From the NCBI GenBank assembly GCA_039881045.1, contig JAYWVB010000072.1:62001-126000 (forward strand): a stretch of 64,000 nucleotides of DNA. The letters are read 5' to 3'. Source of the stretch: Chaetomium olivaceum. Lineage: Eukaryota > Ascomycota > Sordariomycetes > Sordariales > Chaetomiaceae. A program made the position numbers and the translations under genes. Of the stretch, positions 43,419 through 53,633 are shown piece after piece (positions within the stretch are counted from its first letter, which is position 1; every line of letters starts with the position of its first letter). Under the pieces are notes generated by a model. That model was given only the letters and a program-made list of their open reading frames with translations, was not told the DNA's origin and made no database searches.

Positions 43419-45088
43419 ATGGGGCTCGCCACGCTCTTTCTCACCCCTCTTGCCCGGATCTTCACCTTTTATCCGCTTTTGATGCTGATGGCGTCGACAG
43501 ACGGCGCGGTTCAAGCCTTGCAGGCAGCCTTTCCCGGAGGACAGATTCACGTCCGGGGCAGCGACGATTACGACACGCTGAATGGCGGGTACCTATCCGG
43601 CCTGGAGAGCGACCTCAAGCCTCTGGTAATTTTTCAGCCGACCAGCGTCGCAGAAGTCGCCGCCTTCGTGTCTACCATCCGGCCGTTTGCAACCCTGCTC
43701 GACTGCGCCATCCGTGGCGCGGGCCAGCAACCCCTCCCCGGCTGTGCCAATGTCGACAACGGCATTACCCTGGACCTGGCCCTACTCGACGATATCACCC
43801 TCACCCAGGACAACTCCGTGGTCCAGATCGGGGCCGGCACCCGCTGGGGCGCCGTCTACCGGAAGCTGGATCCACTGGGTCTCAGTGTGACGGGTAGCCG
43901 CAGCGCCATGGGTGGTGTGGGAGGTCTAGCCCTAGCAGGTTTGTTCTTGTCCCGCTGAGCTTTGTGTTTCATTGCTGTTTTCATGCTCAGGGGAACCATT
44001 GTTGACCGACCGGATGCTCTGCAGGAGGATTATCGTTCTTCTCCAGCCGTGAGGGCTTCATCTGCGACAACGTCGTCAACTTCCAGGTCGTCCTCAGCTC
44101 CGGCAAGGTCGTCAACGCCAATGCCGACGAGAACCGCGATCTCTGGATTGCCCTCCGTGGCGGCGGCAACAACTTCGGCATCGTCACGCGCTTCGACTTC
44201 CGCACCTTTAAGCAGGGGCTGCTCTGGGGCGGCAATGTCTTCTACTTTCCCGACAAGTTTCCCGGTCAGATCGAATCTCTGGTCAGCGAGCTCAAGAAGC
44301 CCAATGCCAGCGATCAGACGCACATCATGATCAGTATCGGGCATTCGGGCGCCCTGGCTGCGGCATTCGGTGCTCCCATTATGTGCCTAAACCAGGCGTA
44401 CTACAACGAGCCAGTCGAAAACCCCCCGGTTCTTGACCCTTTCACCAAGATAACGCCGCAGATCGACGTACTCAACAGCATGTCGCTGAAGAACGTCACG
44501 GCGGCGGCGAGCGAGCAGACTGCGGCCGCCCAGACCCAAGTCAGGTAAGAGCAAGCACATGCGCACATTGCCATTGCCTGCGTCTAAACTGTTTCTCACC
44601 CCAGGGCGGCATATATCAACATCGCGGTCAAGGCCGATGTAGCCACGCTGCAAGCCATCAGCGACATCTACACGGCCGCCTTGCCTACGCTGTACAGCAT
44701 CTCCGGCGCCACGGTCTCACTCACGCTGCAGCCCTTCCCCGTCTCGCTGCTGGCCAAGTCCGACGACCTCGGCGGCAATGTGCTGGGTCTGCACGCGGCC
44801 GACGGCCCCATCATATCGGTCCTCCTGCTCTCGTACTGGGAGAAGCGGTCCGACGATGCGACCGTTATTGCCTTCATGGAAAGCACACTGGAACAGATGC
44901 GCGCCGACGCGACGGCCAAGAGCACCATCATCCCCTACATCTACATGAACTATGCCTTCACCGGCCAGGACGTCATCAACTCATACGGGCCAGCCAGCAA
45001 GGCCAAGTTGCAGGCGGCCAGCAAGAAGTACGATCCCACTGGGCTCTTCCAGAAGGCGTTCCCAGGCGGGTTCAAGTTGTTTGACTAA
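43419..45088 (+). CDS. FAD-linked oxidoreductase (PCMH domain, berberine-bridge-like)
   Basis: Flavoenzyme that would oxidise a small metabolite. Exons 43419-43938, 44025-44544 and 44605-45088 total 1,524 nt (507 residues), in frame, with donors GTTTGT and GTAAGA. A hydrophobic N-terminus (MGLATLFLTPLARIFTFYPLLML) suggests secretion or anchoring. The FAD domain shows LVIFQPTSVAEVAAFVS, RGAGQQPLPGCANVDNGITLDL (the pyrophosphate loop, lacking the His that carries 8-alpha-histidyl FAD in many relatives), GAGTRWGAVYRKL and GGVGGLALAGGLSFFSSREGF. The C-terminal YGPASKAKLQAASKKYDPTGLF matches the end of the family. Located beside two P450s and a transporter, it may be a tailoring enzyme. Gene intact. 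Confidence 0.87.
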
Positions 45089-46221
45089 ATCGGTGGCAAG
45101 GCCTGAATCGTTAAATGGGCTCAAAGTCGGCTTGGTGGACTGGGCTTATTGAGCTCCATGTCGGTAACACGGACTTCGAATCTCTTTTTCATAGTACAAA
45201 CAGGCAATTCAAATTGTTACAGAATAATTTCTCTAGTTACTAGCTTCATGGCGTACTATTTCAAATTTCAGGTAGGACCTTTCCCACAATTCACTTACAA
45301 TTGAAGGATGCCTCAGTGGCATGCACTCGTCCATGCTTGCTTTTCACTGCCAACTCGGCCTATTCAAGAACAAAACTTTGAAGACACAAAACGGCGCCTC
45401 AGAAGAACTGATCGTGCTCTGTTGGTCCAGTCGGATTTGACCCAGAACCAAAAGCCTTCGATATGTCCAATCTAAACAGGGACCCAAAGACGTTCCGAGC
45501 CCTCGGCACTGTAACAGTAATTGGCACTGGGAACCTAGTATGTCGGTGATGACCTTGAAGCCTAGTAGCACCGACAAGGCACAGCCACACAGTTCTCGTT
45601 CTTGCAACTTCACAGCAACTCGCGGGCACCAACGGTCCTCGCTTGACCGACTCGCATCCGGATCCATCCGCATCCGGCAAACATCGGGCCGAGGGAGTAT
45701 TGAAGTGCGGGGGATGATGCGTGTGCTGCAGAGACGGGATCAGGAAGTTTGCTACAAAGTTCTCACTTCCAAAGACCCGGCGAACCATTCCTGGGAGTTT
45801 CTCGGGCGTGGCGTGTGTTGATAGAGCGGCGCCGCAAGCCTGCATAGATATATGAGCGACGTCTGCGTCTGGCAGGCTGCCGCGCTGCTCTCTCCTTGGG
45901 GGCCAGTGAGTTGCATATGCGTACATGTACATGTGCAGGAAGGCGGCGTCAATGGAAATGCTGTGTAGAGAGCGGCTTGTTTAGCCCCCAGCTACCGCGG
46001 CTGGTCGAGTCCATCGTCGCGCACTGTGCGTGTAAGTCGTCTTTTCGAGATAGCCATAATTACCACTGATGAATTCGTCCAGATTCTTACAAGTGTGACC
46101 AAGGTCCAAGGCCACTTGCTGCCATCTGGTGGCCCGCGTCCATGTGCTGTTCCGCCATTCTTTCCAGTGACTTTTCAACAGCTGCCTGTTTCCAATTGGG
46201 TGTTCCTGATACTCCTTCATA
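45089..46221. other. Intergenic region, no gene seen
   Basis: About 1.1 kb. The minus-strand frame 45399-45932 lacks protein-like composition. Confidence 0.45.
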
Positions 46222-47722
46222 ATGCTATCTGCCATCCCCATGTTGGCCGTGCTAGGCTGCGCCGCGCAAACAGCTGCGTCAGGAGCATCCTACCGCTATG
46301 CGTCTGTTACCGACAACTACAAGGGTCAGTATGGCGAAGTAGTTCAGCGAGACGGGTGCGTTATCGGCGGGGGAGCCAGCGGTATGCATGCTGCCGTGTC
46401 ATTGAAGGACAAGGGCAAAACAGTGGTGGTGGTTGAACGCCTCAACCGCGTCGGAGGCAACACCCTCACTTACCTGGACCCGGCCACGGGCATCCCAATC
46501 GACATCGGCGTAGTCATCTTCCAGCCACTCCCCGCAGTCCTACGCTTCTTTGACAAATTCAAGGTGCCCCTGGTCAACACTTCAACGCTGACCGCCAACA
46601 TACCCGGACAACCCGCCAACCTCTCGGTCCCAGCACCCCTGTACCAGACAATCTTGACATACACCGACTTTCGGGACGGATCCAGCGTCACCATCACGCG
46701 GGATGACCCCGCCATTGGTCCAGCCCTCGCAGGGCTGGCGGCCGTCATGGTCAAATACGCCTACATCCTGGACGGCTTCCAGGCTCTCCCCCACCCCGTG
46801 CCGGAGGACCTCGTCATGCCTTTCGGGGATTTCATGACGAAGCACAACATCACAGCCGCAGTCCCCATCGTTTTCCAGGTCGGCGAGGGTCTTGGAAGTC
46901 TACTCCAGCTACCCACGCTATACGTGATCAAGTACTTCAACCTCGGTGACCTGGTAGCCCGTCGCGAGGGGTACCTCACCCAAGCCCAGGGCAACAACTC
47001 GCTGCTATACACTCGCGCCGCCTCATACCTGGGATTATCCAACATCATTTTCGAATCAACCGTCATCTCCGCCAACCGGCGCAACACCCCCTCTGGCCAC
47101 GCGGAGCTCCTCGTATCCGCCCAGAACGGCGGCGTCCGCCTTCTCTCCTGCGACCAAATCCTCCTCACCATCCCACCCACCCTCTCCAATCTCGCCGGCT
47201 GGGACCTAACCCCCGACGAGCACGCTGTCTTCTCCCAGTTCACCGGCGCGACAGGCTACTGGACGGGCCTCGTCAAGGGCGTGGGGCTGAACCAGACGGT
47301 GGCGCACCACAACGCGGCCGCGACCACGCCCTTCAACATTCCGGTCCTACCGGCGCTGTACCAGGTCACCCCCGTCGGCGTGCTCGACGACGTGTGGTGG
47401 ATCAGGCTGGGCGCCGACACGGGCACGCTGCCGGACGAGCAGGTGAAGGCGCGCGCCATGAGGGAGATTCAGAGGGTGCAGGCTGCGCAGGGTGTGCCGG
47501 TTACGGAGCCCGAGTGGTTGGTGTTCGACTCGCCCGCCGTTTATGATGCATGCGAGGCCTGAGGCGATTAAGGGGGGGGTTTATAAGAGGTTGTCGGGGC
47601 TGCAGGGAGGGTTGCGCGGGAAGATGTTCTATTCTGGGGCGGCGTTTCATACGCATTATAGTGGGTATTTGTGGCGTTATAATGAGGATGTGGTGATTCC
47701 GATGATGACGGGGAAAATGTGA
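46222..47722 (+). CDS. Secreted flavin amine-oxidase-like protein (frameshifted 3' end)
   Basis: Predicted FAD-dependent oxidoreductase of the amine oxidase/phytoene desaturase-like superfamily. A signal peptide (MLSAIPMLAVLGCAAQTAASG) precedes the dinucleotide-binding fold CVIGGGASGMHAAVSLKDKG and VVVERLNRVGGNT. The middle region (IPIDIGVVIFQPLPAVLRFFDKF, ILLTIPPTLSNLAGWDL) is typical of fungal secreted members. The single frame stops at 47562, but the conserved C-terminal FAD contact region (MMHARPEAIKGGVYKRL, GKMFYSGAAFHTHYSGYLW) continues one base later to 47722. The junction is in CTCGCCCGCCG near 47530-47540, and total length is 3n+1. Read without that base, the protein has 499 residues. 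Uncorrected, it lacks the FAD-binding C-terminus. It is either a sequence error or an inactivated gene. Confidence 0.83.
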
Positions 47723-48353
47723 TTTGGTGGCTGGCTGTAATGGCTGTTTGGCGCGGACATAAAGTAAGGTAGGTTATTCCCACCCGCAGCAAGCAATGAA
47801 CATTTTAGCTCACCTAAATAGACCACCACATACAAGATAAAAACAGGAGGTTGGCAAGCTGCTGCCGGTGATATTTCGTCTCCACTTCTTCATGGTTAAT
47901 GTATCTGTATAAAATCTGAAGCTACTTCTAGTATAGCGTGCTGCATACTTTTAATCCGTTAGAGTACACCGAGCTTGTTTCCGTTACTATTTTGTGCGTT
48001 TTAGAGCATTTTGCAAGATCTCTACAGCCATAACTACCTACTTACCAATAGCGGTGTTGCTGTTACCCACGGTAAGGGAGTGTTGCGGTACACCCAATAG
48101 GGGAGGCTGCCTTATTGTTAACAACCCACAGCGGTGTAAGCTGGGCTTGTAGTCATGCTGAGACCGGCTACATCACTCTACACAAGCACCCAACTTTCCA
48201 CTGAGACGCGGCGCTTATCGCTGCCGCTTCCAGCCTGGGAGCGGGCTTCCCTGCCTGCCATGAACCACCTGGGAGGCAAACTTGTTGAACCACGACGGAG
48301 AGGATGCACCGAGAAAAGGGCTAGGGTAGTTTAATTCAGCTTTACGTCGACTT
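47723..48353. other. Intergenic region, no gene seen
   Basis: AT-rich 3' flank of the amine-oxidase gene up to the LINE insertion site. No gene seen. Confidence 0.5.
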
Positions 48354-48371
48354 ATATTTACTTTATCTCGG
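48354..48371. repeat. Target-site duplication, left copy
   Basis: ATATTTACTTTATCTCGG, identical over 18 bp to 51264-51281. Confidence 0.9.
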
Positions 48372-51083
48372 TGGAGGCCGAGGCGGCCCTCCTACCAGAG
48401 AAAATAGGCCTAGAGGACCCAGGGCCACACGGCCTCCGGGCACAAGTCAGGGAGCAGGAGGGTTTAAAAGAAGCATTCAACTGGTTGGTCGAGGAGCTAC
48501 AGAGGATGGCTGAAGTGGCCACCCCTCGGAAGAAGGCCAACAGAGGCCACGGCTCGCCGTGGTGGTCAGTGGAGGTCCAGGAGGCCCAGAGAGAGGCAAG
48601 GAGAGCCGAAAGGGAGTGCAAGGCAGCCCCGTCGGAGCACAACAAAGAAAGACTTAACCAAGGTCTACGGGCCCTCGCGGCCACCATCAACAAGGAGAAA
48701 ACGAAGACCTGGAGGACAACAATGCAGAAAGCCACCCACAAAACCGACCTGCTATGGAGCCTAGAACGCTGGGCCCGTTGCAGAAGCTTCGCCCCCCCAG
48801 ATCCCCCGAAACTACCCGCTCTCACAGGGCCCCCCGGAGGCCAGGACCTCTCCACCCACAAGGAGAAGGCGGAGGCCTTAGCACGCCGGTTCTACCCTAA
48901 CCCAGAAGCTGACCTTTCTGACATAGAGGACGGACCTGCTAGAACAGTGGGTTCCGAAGTTCAATATAGAGGAAAAGGTTACAGTGGGTGATGTTAGGGC
49001 AGTCCTTTCGAAGATTAGTCCTTGGAAGGCTCCAGGCGAGGACGACTTACCTATAGGCCTTCTTAAGGCCTGTGGGCGCCCACTGTTCAAGGTGCTAGCG
49101 GTTCTCACGGAGGCGTGTTTCCGGATCGGATGGTTTCCAGAAACATTCAAGAGAGCCAAAACAGTTGTCCTACAAAAGCCCGGAAAAGAGCCGAGTACCT
49201 ACCGAACTCCAGGAGGTTACAGGCCTATAGCCCTCCTACCTACAGTTGGGAAGGTCATAGAAGCACTGGTAGCAAAGAGGATTACTAGTGCTGCAGAGGC
49301 CTACGGCCTACTACCAGCGGAGCAGATGGGAAACCGAGAGCATAGGTCAACAGAAGTAGCGATTCGGCTAGTCGTAGCCCAAGTCCAGGAGGCCTGGCGG
49401 CAGAAAGCAACCGCCTCCCTTCTACAGCTGGATATCTCAGGGGCATTCGACACCGTCAACCACACCCGGCTACTAGCCACTCTTCGGCTACAGGGTTACC
49501 CACAGTGGGTGGTTCTGTGGGTGAAGGCGTGGTTAAGTAACAGAGTTGCGATCCTCCACTTCGACGGCCAGAAAACAGAGGACATCCCAGTCATAGCGGG
49601 AGTCCCCCAGGGCTCACCACTATCCCCGATCCTATTTATCCTCTACATTGCCTCCCTATATCAGGCCCTGAAAACAGCTCATCCACTGGTTAGCATAGTA
49701 GGGTTCGCAGACGACACAAACCTACTGGCCTTTGGAAAGAACCCAGAGGCCAATACACAGCAACTAGAAAAAGCTTGGAAGACCTGCTTGCAGTGGGCTG
49801 GTACCCGGGGGATGGCGTTTGCACCCCAAAAGTGCGAATTAATTCACTTCAACAAAGGTCGGAGACAGTGGGCGAACCCGGTGGCCCTGGCCCACCCAGG
49901 GGCTAGTGGCTACAGCACAGTTAAGCCAGTGGAATCGGCTCGGTTTCTAGGCGTCTGGCTGGACTGGAAGCTATCATGGAGGGCGCACCAACAAGCTGTG
50001 GAACGGAAACTCAAAACCCAAGATTTCGCCTTATCGAGGATTGCAGCAAAGACGTGGGGCCCGAGCCTATCCAGGGCTCGGGAGGTCTACGTAAAGTGCA
50101 TCCGCAGTGCCATAGCTTACGGAGCCTCCAGCTTCCACCAACCAACAGCTCCAAGAGCTACAGGGCCGAAGGGGCCTGCAAAGGTCTTGTCAAAAGCTCA
50201 GAACAGGAGCCTTCGAATAGTAGTAGGGGCATACAAGTCAGCTCCTATTCGGTGCTTAGAAACAGAGGCCTGGGTGCCACCGCTAGACTTATATCTCAAC
50301 AAGCGGCTGGCCGACTTCGAGGGCCGGCTACAGAAGCAGGCCCTACAATCAGGGGCTGGGCCGGAGGCCGAGAGAATAACCACGGGGCATCTAATCACTG
50401 AGGCCTGCAATAAGGTCTACCGAAGGTTCAACAAGAGGAGGAAAACCCGAGGCCGGAGGCCCCGTCAGGGCCCGCAGAGCCCCACGCCCACTGAACTAGC
50501 CGCTAGTGTAGTGGCCCAGTGGGTTAACTACAAATGGAAGATCGGGGGGAAGGATAGGGGGTCGAATACCAAGGAGGTGGTCGAACTGGCCTGGCAGGCC
50601 CGGTGGGAACAACAGAGAGCTAGTCAACAAAGTACTACTCGACAGAGGGTATTAAACAGGAGGATAGCCGACGAAGACCCCCCAGCCCTCTTATTTACCG
50701 ACAAAGCTCTGATGAGACACGAAGGTCTTACAAAGGCGCAGAGCTCCCTCCTTTCCCAGGCCCGTATCGGGGATATAGGCCTCCGGGACTACCTGTTCAG
50801 GGTGAAAGTCCCGGAGGTCCGTACCCCCTATTGCGAGTGCGGGAGAGGCAGGGAGACAGTGGAGCACTTGGTGGTTTGGTGCCCCGACCCGCCGTTACAA
50901 AGGCCGTGGGACGGCAGAGAGATTCGGTCACATCGGGACCTACAAACCGTATTACGGGGAGTAGGTGCCCGGAGCAGAAGATTTGTTAGGAAGGTCCTTG
51001 GCTGGCTGATGGACTCTGGCCGGCTACTGGAGTATAGCCTAGCCAGAAGGCTGGAGCTAGAAACAGTGGATGGGGAGGGCTAG
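48372..51083 (+). pseudogene. LINE ORF2 remnant: linker and reverse transcriptase
   Basis: Copy of the RNA-templated DNA polymerase that drives LINE retrotransposition. The linker upstream of the RT (RGHGSPWWSVEVQEAQREAR) reads in one frame from 48372 to about 48927. A one-base shift near 48927-48935 then leads to the RT frame, open to 51083. RT motifs are clear: SPWKAPGEDDLP, FKRAKTVVLQKPGK, YRPIALLPTVGKVIE, LLQLDISGAFDTVNH (catalytic Asp), AGVPQGSPLSPILFILYI and GFADDTNLL (catalytic Asp pair). RNase H is not evident. The end has a CCHC-like knuckle (YCECGRGRETVEHLVVWC). The truncated 5' end and the shift make it inactive. Confidence 0.9.
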
Positions 51084-51263
51084 AGGGCACGGAGGCCGGC
51101 AAAGGGCCTCCTTTCTTTTGCAGTATGACGGATTCATAGATTGTTGTCTCAAAGTGGTAGACAGAGGTTTTTATCCGGCCTATACGGTACGGTTCCCTTT
51201 GTAAATAGCAGTAGAAGGACCGGCGCGCCCCAGGGCATATCGGTGTAGGAAATAATAATAATA
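48372..51263 (+). mobile_element. Tad-like LINE retrotransposon, 5'-truncated
   Basis: A 2.9-kb non-LTR retrotransposon copy lying exactly between two perfect 18-bp direct repeats. The 3' end is a short (TAA)n tail (51250-51263), as in Tad1/CRE-like fungal LINEs. The gag-like ORF1 and the endonuclease domain are missing, which is the usual 5' truncation of incomplete target-primed reverse transcription. The element is GC-rich and shows no obvious RIP-type decay. Confidence 0.92.
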
Positions 51264-51281
51264 ATATTTACTTTATCTCGG
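51264..51281. repeat. Target-site duplication, right copy
   Basis: Perfect 18-bp match to 48354-48371. Confidence 0.9.
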
Positions 51282-53633
51282 GCTTAATATTAGAAGGGAT
51301 ATCATCTGACCACCTATAAGACCTATCTTAAACTATACTTCCGAGTATATGGGCTTGGGGGAAGCCCTTAAAAGCTTGTAGTATTCTTAGGTTTAGAGCT
51401 TTGTATAACGGAGATGTTGAAAGCTAGATTTTGGGCTAATAATTTTATAGTTAGTTATTATAGCTACATTGATAAAATACTTGTGTCCCACAGCAACCCA
51501 ACCTCGGAACACAATAAAAACAACCACTAATTATTGCTTGTTCTATCTTTACAATATTACTAACTAGTTGAGTTTACCTCATAATTAGTAATTTTCTTGG
51601 GCGTGCCAAGTATCGGTGGACCAAGCTAATTCGAATTAGGGGCAGGGAGTCTCGTGTTTCCCGTTCCCGCGCTGCATTTCGCTATAATGGAAGTCACGGC
51701 GTGTGTATGGCCTGCACCTTTTCCTGATCCTCTGCTAGTGGCTGGCCCTGTAGACTTGATTGTGGACGAAGATGGTCGATCTTCAGTCACGCGGCTGCCA
51801 GAAGAGGCAACGCAAGCCGATCTTGAAACATACACAGATTGGGCAAACCATTATATCCAGGCACCGACCATTTCTCCCTCTCCCTGGTAGAATCCTTTGG
51901 GTATCCAAAGGGCAGACTACCAACTTTCTTGTCACGCAGACGCTCTACCATGAGGCCCGGGCTACGAGGCCGCCGTGCGGGCGGGAAAAGACTTCCGAAA
52001 ACCGTGGTTTGCTCTGCGGGACTGGCGCGGTGGTAACTCGGAGTTCTTTGGCGCGTTGGGAGCGTGGGCTGAGAAGCGGACCCGAGGACTTGGGGGGTCT
52101 TGAAAATACCCTTGCAGGGGTCCATGGGATAGACAATGTTTAGACTCGGAGAGTATTTTATGGCAAGCCTATCTTATTTAGCAACTGCGTAAAACTTTCT
52201 AGGCAAAGAAAAGATTGCCTGAGGTCTGCCCGCTCTGAAATTGTTTCTGTAGGAGGGCTCGTATATCCTGGGAGCTAGACCAAAATGTAATGTCTAGATG
52301 AACCGAATCGTCCTCTGCGGCGCATCATCAAACAAAAGTCGAAAGTCTATCTGAACCCCTAATAACACTCTACACCAACCCCACTTGCCGATATGTCTTT
52401 TCCGTGACCATCAATATCAAGCGCTACAATAGCTTCAACAGCTAGCGACAAGGCAGCCCTGGCTCCCATTCTTCAGTAGCAGAGCCCTTGATGACGGGAT
52501 GTCAATGTCTCCTCGGATCATCGGCTGGCATTTTGATGCTCAGAAACAGAAAGATCGGTTCTTTTGGGCTGTTTGTTGCATGTAACCCCCTTGCCCGTGG
52601 ATTATATGCAACTTGCCAACAAATTGAAAGTCAGGTAACAGGACGGGACATAAGAAATCAGAATGCGAGTGCTCATTTACTTCCATGATAAACTCGCGGG
52701 CGGCCTTGAAAATCGGCAAGCCAGCATCAGGACAGGTCTCTTTTACATCCTTACGGACACGAGAATCTTGCATCTAGAGTGAATGGATCCAGTGCTGTGC
52801 AGATAAAAGACAGGCAAGGCAATCCTAGCCGTCTTTAGACAAGCAAACCGGTGAATTTCCAACAGCAGCTTCTGGGCGAAGAATAACAGTATTTTCTACT
52901 AGCGAAGCGGATGTTGAGAGGAAGTTAAGTACAATTGCAGAGGTGTATTTCTGTCAGCAACCAAATTGAATATAGGGGGGTTGATACTCTCCTCAACGCA
53001 ACATCGCAGGAACCTAGAGCTGGAACTCGCCGAGGGACGGCGGGGCATTAAGCACTACTAACCAACGACACGGTGGACAACTACAAACCCCCACTCCTTC
53101 TCATAATGTTGCAGCCAAGGTACTGCCGCTAAGATTTTAGTGATTCGGCGCCGTACGTGATACTTCTGGCGTCTAGGATCCTCGGACCAAAGGATGTATC
53201 ACTGTCCATTGGGGGCAACATTATAAAAGCTTGTTTTTTTTGGTGGCTCGACCCGCGTCTGTTCCGCGCGCGATGGAACCGAGAATCGCGATTCCATGGC
53301 CTAATGCAATAGCGCGCCAGGCCCCCGCCAACGGAGGTCGATCTCACTGAGAAACCGAACTAGATACTATGTTAGTATGCCTCTGTCTCTGCCTAGCGTG
53401 TTCGCCTCCTTCTCAACCCTCTAAGACTGTACGAGTCTATTCCCACTGTAGTATGTTAGATCGAGTGTGTGCCTATGAATCAGCTCAAACCCATATGTAT
53501 TGTCACGCCCTTGCTGACCACTGCATAGAGAAAACGAAAAGAAAGCTAACAGGTGTAATTTCTGTATAAACAACTCCACACGAAACACCAGAAAGAAAAG
53601 TCACTACAAGAGATGCTAGCTATTTTTGTTAAG
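51282..53633. other. Gene-poor region with AT-rich segment
   Basis: Bases 51282-51610 are TpA-rich, as expected for old RIP-affected or non-coding DNA. A decayed coding trace may lie at 51650-52143 (frames with KPWFALRDWRGGNSEFFGALG and GLENTLAGVHGIDNV broken by stops). A 77-codon minus frame at 52540-52773 (MQDSRVRKDVKETCPDAGLP) has protein-like composition but no recognised family. Nothing else is supported. Confidence 0.4.

Noticed and set aside
48371..48991. Separate gene for the LINE upstream frame
   Set aside because: It is the linker part of ORF2; homology continues into the RT frame after a one-base shift.
51650..52143. Possible decayed gene
   Set aside because: Protein-like pieces occur in different frames with stops between them, but no family could be named.
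52860..52980. Possible hAT transposase C-terminal trace
   Set aside because: FSTSEADVERKLSTIAE only loosely recalls the dimerisation motif; no inverted repeats or further homology.
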